64,000 nucleotides of DNA from Lasiosphaeria ovina (GCA_033439765.1 JAULSN010000004.1:3854001-3918000), one strand, 5' to 3'. Shown: positions 1 through 12,800, counted from the stretch's first letter. Program-made: numbers and translations. The notes: generated by a model not told the origin, from the letters alone.

Positions 1-2260
1 GACTGATTCCTCCTTGCCCATGGGCGCCACGGCGTTTCTCAGGGCAGACTCATTCGAGCTCTTTCCCCTCGACGCCGATTTTGACTTTGAGCTCGTGGTG
101 TGGTCGTACAGAAGGTATCCGGACAGAAGCTCCCAGTTCTTTACATGGTCGATTTTCTCGTACAAAACCTGGGACGCAAGGGAGATTCTGGTCTCGGGCG
201 CTACGGCCTGGACTATCTCGACGGCAACATCGAGGCCCCGGGGGGGTTCAGTCTCGTTCTCCTCCTCAAGCTGGGCGTCGTAGTTAGCGAGCAGCTCAGC
301 GAGGCACTTGATACTGATCCAGTCTCGGCGGGGCGAGAAGTAGTCCTCCTCGAGGTCGTCGCCGAACAGCTCCTCGACCGCGTCGGCGCCTCCAATGTCG
401 TCAATCTTGCTCTCAATCGAGTCGTTAACGCAACCGGCAAAGAAGTCAATAACCGCCCTCCGGACGCGCAGCTCCGAGTCGAATATCAGCCGGCCAATGG
501 CGTCGACCTCGTCGGGGTCCAGCGAGCCCGTGTCTTTGAGGATCTGGGTGACGGCAATGGCGGCGACTCTGACGCTGACGTCCGAGTCCTTTGTGGCCAT
601 CTCGACCAGGCGCGGCCTGAACCGGTCGATGAAGTGGCCCAGCTTCTCGGCATCCCGCTTGAATATTCTCGCTAGCTGCTTGAGGACCTCCTGTCTCGTC
701 TGCGGCATGACGTCGGAGAGCATCCAGCCCAGGTAGCGGAGATACTCGGGCTCCATGAAGATGGTGGGCAGCTGCCAGATCCACGAGCCGAGGGCTTCGA
801 CGCACTCAGTGCGGATCTTGGGGTCGATGTCGCGGTAGCGGTGAACGAAGACGGTTTCGAAAAAGTCGGAGATCTGTTCCTGGCAGATCTTGCGATTCTC
901 GTTGGCCTCGTCGAGGTTCTTCTGGATGGCTACCAACCTGTCCTTGTTCTTGTTCTTCCCCTTACGGCTCTTTTCGGCCTCGACCTGCTGCGTCATCTTG
1001 GTGATGCGGTCGTCGAGCTTCTTGGCCACCTCGACGAGCGAGGCCTCCATGGCGAGCGCAACGGTGGTGGCCGTGTGCCGGAACGGGCGCAGGGTGGACG
1101 ACGACATTGAGGCGACCCATCTCGCAATGTTCTCCATCAGCGAGGCATCCTTGTACAGGACGTCGGTCTCGTGGATGACGGTCACGAGCGACCGGAAGAA
1201 GCCTATGAGCAAGTCGCGGAACGACCTGCTGGACTTGGCCCTCGAGATGAGAGGGTAGTCGGTTATTCCCTCCTGGAGCAGACAGCGGCATTAGCACGGA
1301 CTGCGCCTAGCAGAAAAGAGAGTCGGACCTGTCTGGCTTACCTCGGCGTACACATTCTGCAAGTCTGCAAGCCGGTTCTGGCAGTTTTCAGGGTCGCGGA
1401 TGTCGTCCGCCGTGACGTGCTGGTCGCAGCCAGCAGCCATCAAGATGCAGTTGACCAGGTCGGTGACGGCGAGCGTGTCGTCGGCCTGGTATTTGTGGTA
1501 CCACTCCGTAGCGACCTTGTCCGAGGAGTCTCCCGAGGCAAATACATCGGCTGGCGGAGAGGAGAGGGTTAGAATACGGGAAGACACAACAAACGCGCCA
1601 CACAGGCAGACAGCAGACAGACAAAGCTCAGGCAATCCGTCGACACAGCTGTCTTGGACAGGTTGACAAGACCAATGCCAATAAGGGAGAATGAAGATAA
1701 AACAAGAACGCACCATAGAGCCCATCTCCGTCGCGACGCGCAATGGCGATTCGCACCGTCTTCTTGGGCCGACTCGGCAGTCTCGCCGCATGAACGGATT
1801 CAGCAGCAGGTGATCCAGTGCTGCCCGCGGGCTCTACAGACGCCGACTCTGGAGCGGGGGGCGCGTCGCCGTTGATCTTTGGCTTCTTGGCGGCGGGTTT
1901 CTTCTGCTTGGCCGGCTGCGACGACGAGGCCGAGGGCTTTTTCCTGCGCGGAGGCCGGGGTTCGTCGGCGGCACTATCATCGGCGTCGGCATCTTCGTCG
2001 GCGCTGGCCGCGGCATTGCCTTCAGGGTCGTCGGGCGATTCGTTCTCGGCATCGTCGTCGTCATCACCCTCCTCCTCCTCGTCGTCGTCGTGGTCGGGGG
2101 CGCGTTTGCGCTTGGTGGCGAGGGGCGCATCGGGGGTGAACTTTGCGGGCGGCTTCGTGACGCGTCCGGACCGACGCGCGCTCGAGGCGGGCGCTGGCGA
2201 GCCCGTCGCACTGTTTGTGTTTTCAGAGGTTTCCATGAGCGGCTGTCGTATTGAGGTCAT
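1..2260 (-). CDS. SCC3: Cohesin subunit Scc3/Psc3 (STAG/SA family), N-terminal part, truncated by window edge
   Basis: Structural subunit of cohesin that binds the kleisin and DNA in the nucleus to hold sister chromatids together. Three exons are visible on the minus strand: 2260-1714, 1550-1342 and 1272 to the edge, with donors GTGCGT and GTAAGC and CAG acceptors; the joins keep one frame. The first ~180 residues are disordered, with an acidic D/E block flanked by basic K/R-rich, NLS-like stretches. Exon 3 carries the SA domain and the conserved STAG segment around FVHRYRDIDPKIR and LGSWIWQLP, then HEAT-type helices. About 676 residues are present and the frame is open at base 1, so the C-terminal part lies outside. 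The start is the ATG at 2260-2258 (MTSIRQPLMETSEN); an upstream in-frame ATG at 2458 would add a poorly protein-like leader and was not chosen. Family assignment is confident. Confidence 0.93.
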
Positions 2261-4516
2261 TACATTTGACGAGATGATGGGGAAGCCGTTGCGGACGTTT
2301 TTATGAAAAAAACGGTTGTCAACGGCGGGGTTCTCTCGATTTTGGGGATTTTGGCAATTGACGCGTCCCGGCGGGAATTGAGAGGTGCACATCGCCAGAT
2401 TATTTTGGCGGACTGCGACTGCCCCCCCAGGTCCCAGGCCCCAGACCGCAGGCCCCACAACCAGCGGAACCTAAGCGAGGGGCCCTAGCCGGCTGGCTAT
2501 CAGTAGCAATGCGGCATATGTATCTACCGGGGTCTTTGCCGTCAAGATGAAGGGGCCCCCTATATGAGGCATGAAGGCCACTTACTTGCAGACGTCACGT
2601 CACTTGCAGGCGACACATGCGCGATGCAAGAGCGGCAGAAATGCAGCCTGAGCGTTTTCTTTTTCTTTTTCTTTCTGTGTCTAGTTTTCCGCTTATGTCG
2701 TTTTTAGGGCTCTATATTTTATATTTTGTTTCGTCTGCTTAAGGCGCGCCTTCCACAGTTACGTTACGGAGTAGATTTATCACAAAAGTCAAATGGCTCA
2801 TACCCTAGGTACCCATCACCACGCACACATTAAAGGTAAACACAGGCGTTTGCGGCGGTACAGCAAAAAGTCAAACAATTGAACGGCACTGCTCCGACTT
2901 GGGGCTCTATAAAACTACCGTAACGTAGCGTAGGGATACTAGCATTTAGAAAATATATTCGCGAATACGGTGCTATAGATTTGCACGCTCCGGGAAAGGC
3001 GCCCTCCCCTACGTACCTTAAGTTATACCAAACATTCATCAAGTTTTCGTGGAAACAGTAGCGGCTAGACCTGAAGCCCTGTATGAGTCTTGGGCCATAA
3101 CCTATCATGCCACTGGCCCCCAGGTCCTTGGTGTCCCATTATTTGAGTTAGGTACTTAATAGACCCAAAATACTCCTATGCTACCTATGTCTGTTGTGCG
3201 GGGGGATTTGCAGCTTAGCCAGGCTTCCGGAAACCAGGCTAGGTACAATGCTATCTTGGCTGTCGACAGTGAGTCAGGGATTTGGGATATACCACCTTGA
3301 TCCCGGTTCACTGCGGAAGCCAAACCTGGATTTAACAGCACTGCCCGGGACTGCGGATGTGATGTGCCAGCTTGAGCACCGCGTCCCTCATGTCTCTCTA
3401 TCTAGCTCGTTCTTGGGCTCGATAAAATCGCTTTGAGCCGGTTTCCGAAAGAGATACGGCCCTTCCCACCTTTCCGCCCTCGATAGCTGCACGTATAGGC
3501 TCATAAAAGTAGGTCCTGTTGTTGCCGCGCTGCTGCCGTGAACGCATTTGAGGTTGAGAAGGACCTGCGAGAACTGCTTCCCCTGGTTCTTCAGGTCCGT
3601 CATCGCGAACGCGGGCGTGCACAAAGGTCCTGTTCTATGCGTGGCCCGGTCGAATCCTAGCTCCCCCTTCGACTTACTGCTCCCCCCGCGCATGTGCTCG
3701 GGGATCTTCAGGAAAGATGGGTTGGTTACCTTTGCCGTCCCGGGTCTGCCGAGCAACGATCTCCTCACAGCGTTAAGTTGGAACTTTGTGGTGGGTTCAA
3801 GCCGGCGCTGGCGCAGATCTGTACGTAGGCTAGGTAGTTGGAAGCATCGGAGCTCAGGTATGCTCGCCATTCCGCAACAAAGCTCAGCCATGTACGAGTT
3901 CTAGCCTTGGAGATCGTCATGCCCGAGATGCTTATGCCGGGTCGGTGCCTCTTTGCCACGCCAAGTCGCTCTAATCGGACCTTGGTTTACCGCACGTTGC
4001 TCTCGGGCAGCTGAGAGTAGTGGTATGAAGCCATGGTACAGGCACGGTGTATTGCGCTAAACATAATTGGTGAACGTTGAAGAGCTCTAGATGTCTGATT
4101 TATCGAGACATTATCACCTGCTCGGCGGTTCTCCTGTTCAGCCGTAAGGCACCAAGTTGCCTGCCCAACCAACCAATAAGCACTTCCCCAAGCGGTGCGC
4201 ATCGTGGCGCAAGATGGGTGTGGCAAACTCCGACGACAAGGCTGTAACATCGGTTGATTGACAGATGTAGTTTGGCTGCTGTGTTTCAACCCGCATATCG
4301 CACGCCATTGCCGTATCCCGGCGCTGGTTGGAACCTTCACATGATATTTATGGTAGCTATAAGACCTCGTAAACTGGTAGCTGTCAGTATATGGATGCGC
4401 CCGTGGAAGTCCCTCCTTAAGCAGAGCCTCATTGAAGCAGACGAAATAAAACATATAGATGGACAATATGTACGATATCCGTACAATACACACATAACAT
4501 CACGCCGTCCCGCCCT
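2261..4516. other. Intergenic, partly AT-rich, no supported gene
   Basis: Lies between the start of the cohesin gene and the end of ureD. The part at 2640-3180 is AT-richer than the coding DNA and full of stops in all frames, which suggests decayed DNA. A 167-codon minus-strand frame at 3388-3891 is open but matches nothing I recognise and has an equally open stretch on the opposite strand. I see no tRNA or clear transposon ends. Confidence 0.5.
3388..3891 (-). other. Unassigned 167-codon open frame, probably not a gene
   Basis: A single ATG-started frame encoding a basic, Ser/Arg-rich 167-residue product. No domain, signal peptide or membrane segment is evident. The opposite strand is also open from 3548 to 3904, as expected for GC-rich non-coding DNA or for a relic of another element. 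It lies in a gene-poor interval beside AT-rich decayed sequence. It could be a spurious frame or a fragment of a mobile element; I cannot assign a function. Confidence 0.15.
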
Positions 4517-5521
4517 TCACCGGACACACATCAGCGCGTGGTCGCCAAAGACGCGCGCGACGCTGCCCTCGCGCGCCAGCATGGCGCCGACCCACAGGCG
4601 GCCAGCCTCGACGGCAGGGGCGCCGAACTTGACGACGACGCAGCCGCGGACGTTGGCGGCAGACCAAAGCAGCCTGGTGGTGCGCTCGGTGAGCAGCCTG
4701 GCGCGGCGCCACTTCTCGAGGTCCGACACGGGCTCGTCGGCGGCGTCGCGCCTGGCGTCGGAGTCGGAGCGGAAGTCGCGCGAGCCGAGCCGGGGTAGGG
4801 CGGCGAACTCGGCTAGGAAGAAGTCGGCCAGGGCCTTGACCAGGGGCCCGCGCAGGATCAGCGTGCCGACGACGCCCATGGCGTGCATCGACTCGCGCAG
4901 CGTCGGCATCATGTGCGGAGGGGAGGGCGGCTGGGCGCCGTCGAGGATGACGGCGTCGCGGACGAGCAGGCGTTCGTTGTTCTCGCTCACGGCCCAGACC
5001 TCGTTGCGGCCTGTCCAGCGGGCAAAGCTCCAGTCCTCGCCGCGGGCGGAGCGGCCCTGGGTGACCCAGTCTAGCAGACACAGCGAGGCGTCGGGGGCGA
5101 GGCGGAAGACCTGGGTCTGCTCGTAGACGCTGGCGGCGAAGGGCTGGACGGGGTCGGGCAGCAGACACAGGGCGGCGGCCGGGGCGAGGTGGGCGCGCAT
5201 GGTCTGGCGCGTAACCAGGTTCGGGGTGTTAGTGGCGGGGGCGAAGACCTTGGTGTGGCCCTGCGTGACCATGCTCAGGCGGGCTCCCGGGCGCACGTCG
5301 ACGGCCAGAGACACCGAGTCGCCGCCGACGAGCCCGCCGCCGTACGAGAGCAGAAAGACCAGGACGCTCTTGGTGCTGTCGGCGGGGCGCGACGGCGAGA
5401 TCAGCTTCAGCGGGTACTGGTACGCCAGCGCCTCCAGCGCCGACCCGCCCTCGGGCTGTAGCTTGGCCACCACGCGCCCCTCGCCCGGCGCCGACGACGA
5501 TTTGGGGAAAGGCGACTCCAT
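4517..5521 (-). CDS. ureD: Urease accessory protein UreD
   Basis: Chaperone that, with UreF and UreG, loads nickel into apo-urease in the cytosol. A single-exon frame gives 334 residues, near the usual size of fungal UreD. Family features are visible: the N-terminal YQYPLKLI block, the glycine-rich LLSYGGGLVGGD motif (about residues 57-68), the VTQGHTKVFA strand with its conserved threonine and lysine, and LLPDPVQPFA followed by YEQTQVFRL. The C-terminal third carries RGPLVKALADFFLAEF and RLLWSAANVRGCVVVKF. The start ATG at 5521-5519 gives the expected short N-terminus before the first conserved strand. No other urease gene is in the window, as is normal in fungi where these genes are unlinked. 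Confidence 0.95.
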   Translation of the reverse strand: MESPFPKSSSAPGEGRVVAKLQPEGGSALEALAYQYPLKLISPSRPADSTKSVLVFLLSYGGGLVGGDSVSLAVDVRPGARLSMVTQGHTKVFAPATNTPNLVTRQTMRAHLAPAAALCLLPDPVQPFAASVYEQTQVFRLAPDASLCLLDWVTQGRSARGEDWSFARWTGRNEVWAVSENNERLLVRDAVILDGAQPPSPPHMMPTLRESMHAMGVVGTLILRGPLVKALADFFLAEFAALPRLGSRDFRSDSDARRDAADEPVSDLEKWRRARLLTERTTRLLWSAANVRGCVVVKFGAPAVEAGRLWVGAMLAREGSVARVFGDHALMCVR

Positions 5522-6144
5522 TACGCCCGACGTCTTCCGGTTGTCGGCCGGCCGAGTCGTCGGCGGCAGATACCTACCTCGTTTAATTGATTACAAGGGA
5601 GAGCCGCTGGGATGTGGCGGGTGGAAATCATTCCATCTGGTGCGGGGCACTGTAGCCTGTAGCCTGGAGGCTTAAAATCGTACCCTCACACCCCTGACTG
5701 ACCCTTTGAGGCAGGTGCACCTCACTCCTGGATGGATCTCCATGATACTTACTTAAGAGGAATGCAGGACCTGAGGTGCAGTCAGGTGGAATTGTCCCCA
5801 AGCTCATTCCTTCCATGGATATTTCCCTCCCAACCTATTTCCCTCTCAACCTAAACTACCACGCTCAACGCTTTACGGACAAAGGCGCAGTCCTAATTTC
5901 ACCACAACACTAAGAAGATGGGCTTGACCGTCACACGCGCAACACACTGCGCAGCTGCTGTTATAGGAAAGCAATGTACGTAATAATTGTCAATTTCGAA
6001 CCGTCGCACAAACAGACCCGCTACTGCAAACACATCAGCTACCTTAAGTCAAATGCTTTCCCCACTGACAATGCATACATCCTTCCATTAGGTTGTCTCT
6101 CTCGCACGCTTTCACACCAGAGTCCTTTGCATTGCAAGGGTCTT
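5522..6144. other. Intergenic between ureD start and the 611-aa gene's 3' end
   Basis: About 620 bp holding the ureD promoter (minus-strand direction) and the 3' flank of the next minus-strand gene. A plus-strand frame that begins at 5974 runs antisense into the neighbouring gene and is a shadow. I see no other element. Confidence 0.5.
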
Positions 6145-8179
6145 CTACTTCTTCCCAACAGTGAAGCGCGGCAGCTTGAGCGGCGGCAGCTTGGCGGCCT
6201 TGGGCTTATCGTGCCGGGGCTGCTGTCGCTTGGGCAGCTTCAGCTCGGCCCACGCCTTGGGCACCCAGTCGACGCCGCCGTGGTCGACGGCCAGTTCCGA
6301 CTCGACGTAGTCGCGCGCCAGGAGGCTCAGCCTCGCCGCCGGGATTTTGCTGCGGACGATTGGCGACGGGGCACCGTTGTAGGCCAGCGTGGCCAGCAGG
6401 TCGCCGCGCGCGTTGAACTTTGCGTCAGACATCAAGAAGATGCCGCTGCCCGGCAGAAACAGCTTGTGCTGGTTGGCCAGCGCCGCCGACAAGTCGTCGG
6501 TCAGCCAGCTAATGTTCTCGTCGAGGTAGCTGGTGATCCACTCGTCAATCTCCTCCACATACGTCTCGTAGTCGACCATCCACGCGATGCCCGCGTCGTG
6601 GCTCTCATGCGTCGTCACCACGGCCGGCGTGCCGTCGTCGTACCGCGTAATGTCCAGCCCCCCGTCAGTCACGGCCCCGAGCGCGAAGTCGAGGTGCCGG
6701 TTGGACGTCAGCGTCATGGTTGAGCTGTGCAAGAGAAGATGGGTTAGCCATGGCCACGGTTGTTCTGTCTTCATGTGTGGTTCAAGAGAGGGTTGCTGCT
6801 ACTGACTTGGCATAGCTGTCGGGGAAGTAGACCTTGAAGAAGAAGGTGCTGGTGCCCTGGATGGAGATCTTTTGCCCGCCGAGGTCGTACGACAGGCTCG
6901 TCGACGTCGTCGCCGTGTCGTACGCCTTGGCAACGTCGCCAAGGTTGCCCGTGCACGACGCCTCGGGGCTATCAATATCACTGCCAGCCCACAGGAGGTC
7001 GCTACTAAAGTCAAAGTAGGGGTCCGTGTCGGATGTGTGCGCAGAGTTGGACCCAAACGTGAAGTTGGGCCCGCAGTCCATGTCCCAGCCCGCGGTCTGC
7101 GACGGCTCCAGGTACGGCTCGAGCGCCACTAGCTCCAGCTCCTGGTTGACCTTTTTGAAGAGCGGCAGCATCCAGAGGTCCCAGAACAGGCGCGCGTTCA
7201 TGCACAGCACGGCCGAGTCGTCGACAAAGGTGCCCGAGAAGCTGAAGCCGACAGGCTCGGGCGGCGACGCGAAGTCGGACATGGTCAAGTAGCACAGCGC
7301 GTTCTCGTCAATGTCGTCGACCTTGGCCCCCGTGCCGTTGGGGTCCGAGCCCGGGTTGTGCCACGCGTAGTTGTAGTAGTCGATGGACGTCGGCACAAAG
7401 CTCGGCGCGTTGGTGTTGAGCGTGCTCGACGGGTCGCCCTGCAGGATGGCCCCGATCACGTTGGTCGCCCCAGACGACGTCACCGACATCCACTGCGACA
7501 TGAAGGTGCCAAAGTTGGCCTGGGTGGCCGCCGTCTCCTTTGACCAGTCCAGCCCGTTGAAGGTGCTGCGCTTGAGGTCGTAGATGGCAGAGGCTGTTCT
7601 CGCCCGTCAGTCGATGGTCAGAGATCTGAGACCCAATAGGCAAAACTCACTCGACGCGTCAATGTACAGCTGGGCAATGGAAAAGACGTCGTTCTTGAAG
7701 CCCGTCTTGTCGGCGTAGTACTTCCACTCGTCGTCGCCCTTGTTGATGACCTTGCGTGCTGTTTCTCTTGGTCAGTCTGGCACAGCCATGAGAAGAAAAC
7801 ACACAAGACAAAACTCACAGATCTTGACAGGAATAGCAATACTCCAGTCGGTCGTGTCAAACTCCTTCATGTCCATGTCGGCCGGATCGTTGCTGACGTA
7901 CAGCTTGAGCGTTCCCGACAGCATTTTGAGGTAGTAGTACAGCTGGACCGACTCCTGGTTGTTGACCTGCAGCGAGATGACGGGCGCGTCGAGCTGGCTG
8001 CTGAGCGACTGCCCGTCGCGCAGGTTGAGCGTGTACGAGAGCAGCGGTGAGTCGTCGGGCGCCACCGCCCACATGTTGAAGAGCTCATCGTTGATCGTCT
8101 TTTGGCTCAGCACGATGATCTGGTCGTACGGGTTCGGGTTGGTCTTGTAGACCTGGCTGTAGGTGAAATCCGAGCCCAT
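6145..8179 (-). CDS. Unrecognised 611-aa protein, possible TULIP/P47-like lipid-binding fold; divergent partner of the 1145-aa gene
   Basis: Four exons (8179-7819, about 7758-7650, 7593-6807, 6724-6145) with GTGAGT, GTGAGT and GTCAGT donors and CAG acceptors join into one 611-codon frame. There is no signal peptide or clear membrane segment. The N-terminus reads YDQIIVLSQKTINDELFNMW and is followed by alternating beta-strand-like segments. This resembles the opening of TULIP-type proteins of the P47/OrfX class, where a D-I-V...S...I-N pattern starts the fold; that comparison is from memory of the family and is tentative. The middle (about 157-415) is rich in Asp, Ser and Thr and looks beta-rich; the last ~25 residues are Lys/Pro-rich and basic. 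It is transcribed away from the 1145-aa gene across a shared 1.24-kb intergenic region, which suggests co-regulation. The function is unknown; a soluble lipid-binding or membrane-acting protein is only a hypothesis. Confidence 0.7.
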
Positions 8180-9422
8180 GTTGACGGTCTGGAAAGAGGA
8201 AGAAGTCTGGAGAGAAGAAGTGGTGATGGTGGTGATGAGGGTTCAGTCTTGGTTAGTGAGTGCCTTGGTCCTTGTCGTCCGTCTGAGCCGATTCAAGTCC
8301 TCAACTGGGTAGGTACTTATACAAGTAAAACCTCGTGCTTGAGGTTCTCTTCTCATCTCCGAGGCTCTTGGTCCTGGCGGCCCCTATTCGGTTGGCACGG
8401 CACCAGACCATCGTCTCTAATCCCGGCCAATCAGCAAACACAGCTGGACATGGTATGTTTGTGGCATTCCCTTCTGGGGTGACCGACAAGTTGCATCCCG
8501 CTACAAAATACTCGCAGCTCCCCCCTACCCACGAACTCCAACAAACTCCAACAAGAGTCCTGCTCTCATGCACACAGCCACACCAAATGACGGGGTGGCT
8601 GCTCCGAGGCCAGCTGAACGTCCCACCCCGGCACGAACGCTCGCTCCTGGAGCAGCCACACAACCCCGGCTTTTTTCGTTTCAGCTTGACGCCCGCCGTT
8701 GCCGAAGTCATGTTGCCGTCCAGAAGCGTCCCCGCGCATCCCGGGATCGACATCCCGACCCCCTTTTCACCACAACGACCCCTGATGGCACCCTGAGGGG
8801 CCCTGAGGAAAGCAAACACCAAAATTTCAACCGCCGTCAATATTGATAGGCCGGTGTACGCATTAGCCCTTTTGCAATGTCAAGGACAACACGCTGGCCA
8901 TCCATAGCTCCATGCGCAGATCACAGAAGCCGGCATCCCGCCAATGCGGTTGGTTCTCTGAGTTGTTGTTCTCGTCGTCGTCGTCGTCCAGGACTCAGCT
9001 TGACCCTTCTCGCTCCAGATATCTAGATTCGGATTATCACTACTACAAATACGTCCACAATCTTGTTTTCGATGCAACGTGCTGTCCACATGATGCCATG
9101 ATGCCACGATGATGTCCCAGCCGCGCTTTCAGCTCGCGAGACATGGCGGCTACTCGGCGTTGTTGGGTCGACTCTTGCTGCCGCCATCATGGGATGCTCA
9201 TATTTGCTGGACTCCGTCGAAACTCAGATACATGGCAGAACTCGGTATTAGTAGTAGCCGCGATATCCTTCAAAAGCCCATGTCCAAACAGCATGTAATA
9301 GCCCGTCGTCCCTCGCAATTGCACCCCTCTCCATCTTGGACAAGCACCATCATCATTGCCATCCTGCTTGAGACCCCTTTTGCCCCAAGTTCTTGTCCCC
9401 AAGCTCAGAGACGACGTTCACA
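8180..9422. promoter_or_regulatory. Shared 1.24-kb divergent promoter region
   Basis: Separates the starts of the 611-aa (-) and 1145-aa (+) genes. Several short frames occur on both strands (for example 8301-8840 minus and 8335-8796 plus), overlap one another and look non-coding. No defined operator was identified by eye; the regulatory role is inferred from head-to-head arrangement only. Confidence 0.45.
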
Positions 9423-9841
9423 ATGATCACCATCAAGGCACAGGCGGAATGCATGACCAACCTCGTGCCGGCGGCGTCGGTGCCAGCGGAGAAGCGGTTC
9501 GTAGCCTTCCTCGACGCCAACTCGAGCCCGGCACTGCTGTCGCTCAGCAACGCTGGGCAGCTGAACCTGATCCTCGACCACACGGGCATCCCCACGATTG
9601 CCGACTTTGGCGCCAAGATTGGCATCGACGGCTCGCACGCCGTCGTAGCCTTTGACGCCAGGCAGACGGCCGACGGCAAGCTCAGCATCGCCGTCGCCAC
9701 GGATCAGGGCGGCGGCAACTACGGGCTCAGACTCGTCTCGTCGATCGCCCCTGCCGACCTCGAGCAGGACAAGCTGCCCGACAGCGCCGTGCTCCGCAAC
9801 TCCCAGCCGCTGCCAACCATCTACGAGGTCTACATGGTATG

Positions 9842-9884
<43 letters not shown>

Positions 9885-12800
9885 CCACACACACACTCAC
9901 TCACACACACCCCACACACACATACATACACACACAGGTATGTATATATACACACACACATGCATGTACTGACACACATGACGGGAACATAGAGTGACTT
10001 CACCAAGAACAGCCAGCCCCTAGTCTTCCTTGCTTTCCACCCACCGGAAAGTATCACCAAGGAGAGCCAGCTGGGGTTCGTCAACGTGGTGCTTGACACG
10101 GGGTCGGGCAACATGGTGCTGCAGGTCGACACGTCATGGAAGCTGGCAACAAACCCGCAAGCAATCCTGGCCGTGGCGTTCGGCACGTGCCGGGTTGGCT
10201 CGGGGGCGTTCGTGCTGTACCAGAGCTCGGCAGGGCTCAAGCTGCAGTTCCGCACCTTCCAAGGCCACAACTTCCAGGTAGAGCCCGTGTGCCCGGCGGG
10301 CGCCACAAGCCTGGCAACGTACGTGCACCCCAAAACGGGGTACTCGGTGCTGCTAGTTGGCGGTGACACGGTCACCCAGTTCACGTCGCAGGAGTACGTG
10401 TCGCCGACGTCGGCCGGCACCACCATCATCGACGGCGCGGCCACGCCCGGGCTCAGGGGCCTGCACGCATCCGTCTCCTTGCAGACGGTGTCGGTGTGGT
10501 TCACGACCAAGACGGACAGCGCGTACTGCTATACGGCCGCCGTCGACTCCATGGCGTCGGGGCAGCTCGTGCCGCTGCTCGCCGAAGGTCACGGCGGCAA
10601 GCTGTCAGGGCTGCTGCAGGTGTCCGGGGTCGACCAGACCGTGGTTAAGACGTTGCTGTCGGCCGACCACAAGGGCCGTGTGACGCTGGTGCAGCAGGCG
10701 CCCGACACCAAGATCTGGCGCAAGCGGCCCTTCTACGCGGCGTCGCGCACCAACAACGTGGCGCTGCACGGGCACGCCACGCGGTTCCAGCCCGTGGCCG
10801 AGGACCTCAACGAGGACCAGCAAAAGGCCATTGGGTTCTGCCAGCTGCGCCTGGCCAGCACGGGTTACCTGCGCGCAGTCGTCAACGGGCAGGTGGCGGC
10901 GGTCACGGCCGACGGCGCCTGGTTCCAGACGGGCTACGACGGGTCGCTGACCGTCTTCTCCGAGTCCAAGGACGTGCCGAGCACGCTGGTCCACGTCACG
11001 GGCTTCAAGACACACGCCGGCGACGCCGTAGAGATTGCCGTCGACGGCTCCAGCGACCCCACCGAGGCGCTCGTGGCCAAGCTGCGCGACATCAAGACGG
11101 GCCAGGACCTGCTCGCCGCCAAGACCCAGGAGGGCGAGAGCCTGGTGCCGCAGGGCTCCATCTCGTCTGCCGATGCCGGCAAGGCCGTCGGCGCTCTACA
11201 CACGCTCATGGACCACCTCGACGAGAAGAAGGCGGCCATGGCGCTCGATATCCAGAAGTCGGGCGGCGTCATCCGTCCGCAGGGCGACGTCTTTGGCCTT
11301 CTCGACGACGTTTGGGAGGCCTTCAACTATGTCGAAGAAAAGGTCAAGGACGCGGCTGACTGGGTGGTCGATCGCGTGGGTAAGTAACCGAGTACCACAC
11401 TCCCCAGATACTGTAAGAAACTCTTTTGCTGACTGCCGCCTGCCACAGGCGACGCCATCCAGCTTAGCGTGACGCTCTTTGGCGAGGTGTACACGTTCGT
11501 GACCACGACGATCGACTCGGTCAAGAAGGCCATGTCGTGGGTGCTGGCCAAGGTCAAGATCGGCATCAAGAAGATCATCGCCTTCGCGGGCTTCCTGTTC
11601 GGTTGGGACGACATGTTGCAGACGGCCGACAGCTTCGCGGCCCTATTCAATGCCGGCCTGGCCCTCTCGCGTAACAAGCTGTCGGGGCTCAACCGCGACA
11701 CCAAGCCCTGGATCCAGACGCTGCGCGACGCTGTCACCGACAGCGCCTGGGTCGAGGCCGAGGGCATCACCGACCAGGAGGTCAAGGACGACGTGCCCAA
11801 GGACCTAAAGACCGAGATCGTCCACGGCACCCCCTACAACTTTTCGTCTTACCACCTGTCGCACGGCGGGGCCCTCTCGGGCGCGACGGTTCCTGGTGAG
11901 TTTTGACTGGTCTCTCTCTAGCCCGTATCGGAAATATCTCAAAAGAAAAAAGAAAGACAAAACTAACACCTCTCCACCATCTAGACACGGACGACAGCGG
12001 CTTCACCGACCTGTCGGAGCTGTTCAAGGAGGAATTCGACAAGCTGGGCACCTACATCTCCAGCCTTGCGGGCAACATCAAAGACCTGCTGAGCGGGACG
12101 CACGACAGCAGCAAGATCATCACGGCGATCGGGACCGAGACGGTCGACTTAGGGCTGGGGATGCTCGCCGACATCGTCGACGCGATCCTAGGCATGCTGG
12201 ACAAGATCCTGTCGCTGCTCAACACACTTGGCAACGCCGAGGTGGAAGTGCCCATATTCACGGCGCTGTGGAAGCGCGCGACCAAGGGACGACCATTGAC
12301 ACTCCTCAACTTCTTCTCGCTCGTGCTCGCCGTGCCCGCCACCATCCTGTACAAGCTCGTCTTCGGCACCAAGCCACCGGCGCTCGGCGGCGGCCGCCTC
12401 AACGCGGACACGTTCGAGCTGTACCAGGCCGGCCGCCCCATCCCGGGCGACCCGGAGCTTACGACCGACATCCGCGGCTTCATGCCGGCGTCGGACGTCG
12501 TCGTCACGCACCTGCTGGCCGAGATCGGGATCGTCTTCTCCGCCCTCGACCACCTCGACCCCGTGGGCGGCGCGCTGGCTGGCACGAACATGGCGCGCGC
12601 GCCCCTGTACCAGTTCCCCGTTCTCAAGGCCGGCGGGGTCGGCGCCGGCGGGGAACTGTTCAACCTGCCCAGCCCGCTGCAGAAGCTCAAGGACATCTTC
12701 GACGGCGGCCTGCTCGACCTGTTCTCCATCATCAACAACATGCCGCCCGAGGTAGGCGACACGGAGACCCAGAAACGGCTCCGCTGGATTGTAAGCATCC

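Noticed and set aside
2758..2932. Possible inverted repeat (TTACGTTACGGAGTA against ACTACCGTAACGTAG)
   Set aside because: Only ~11 of 15 positions match and no target duplication is visible.
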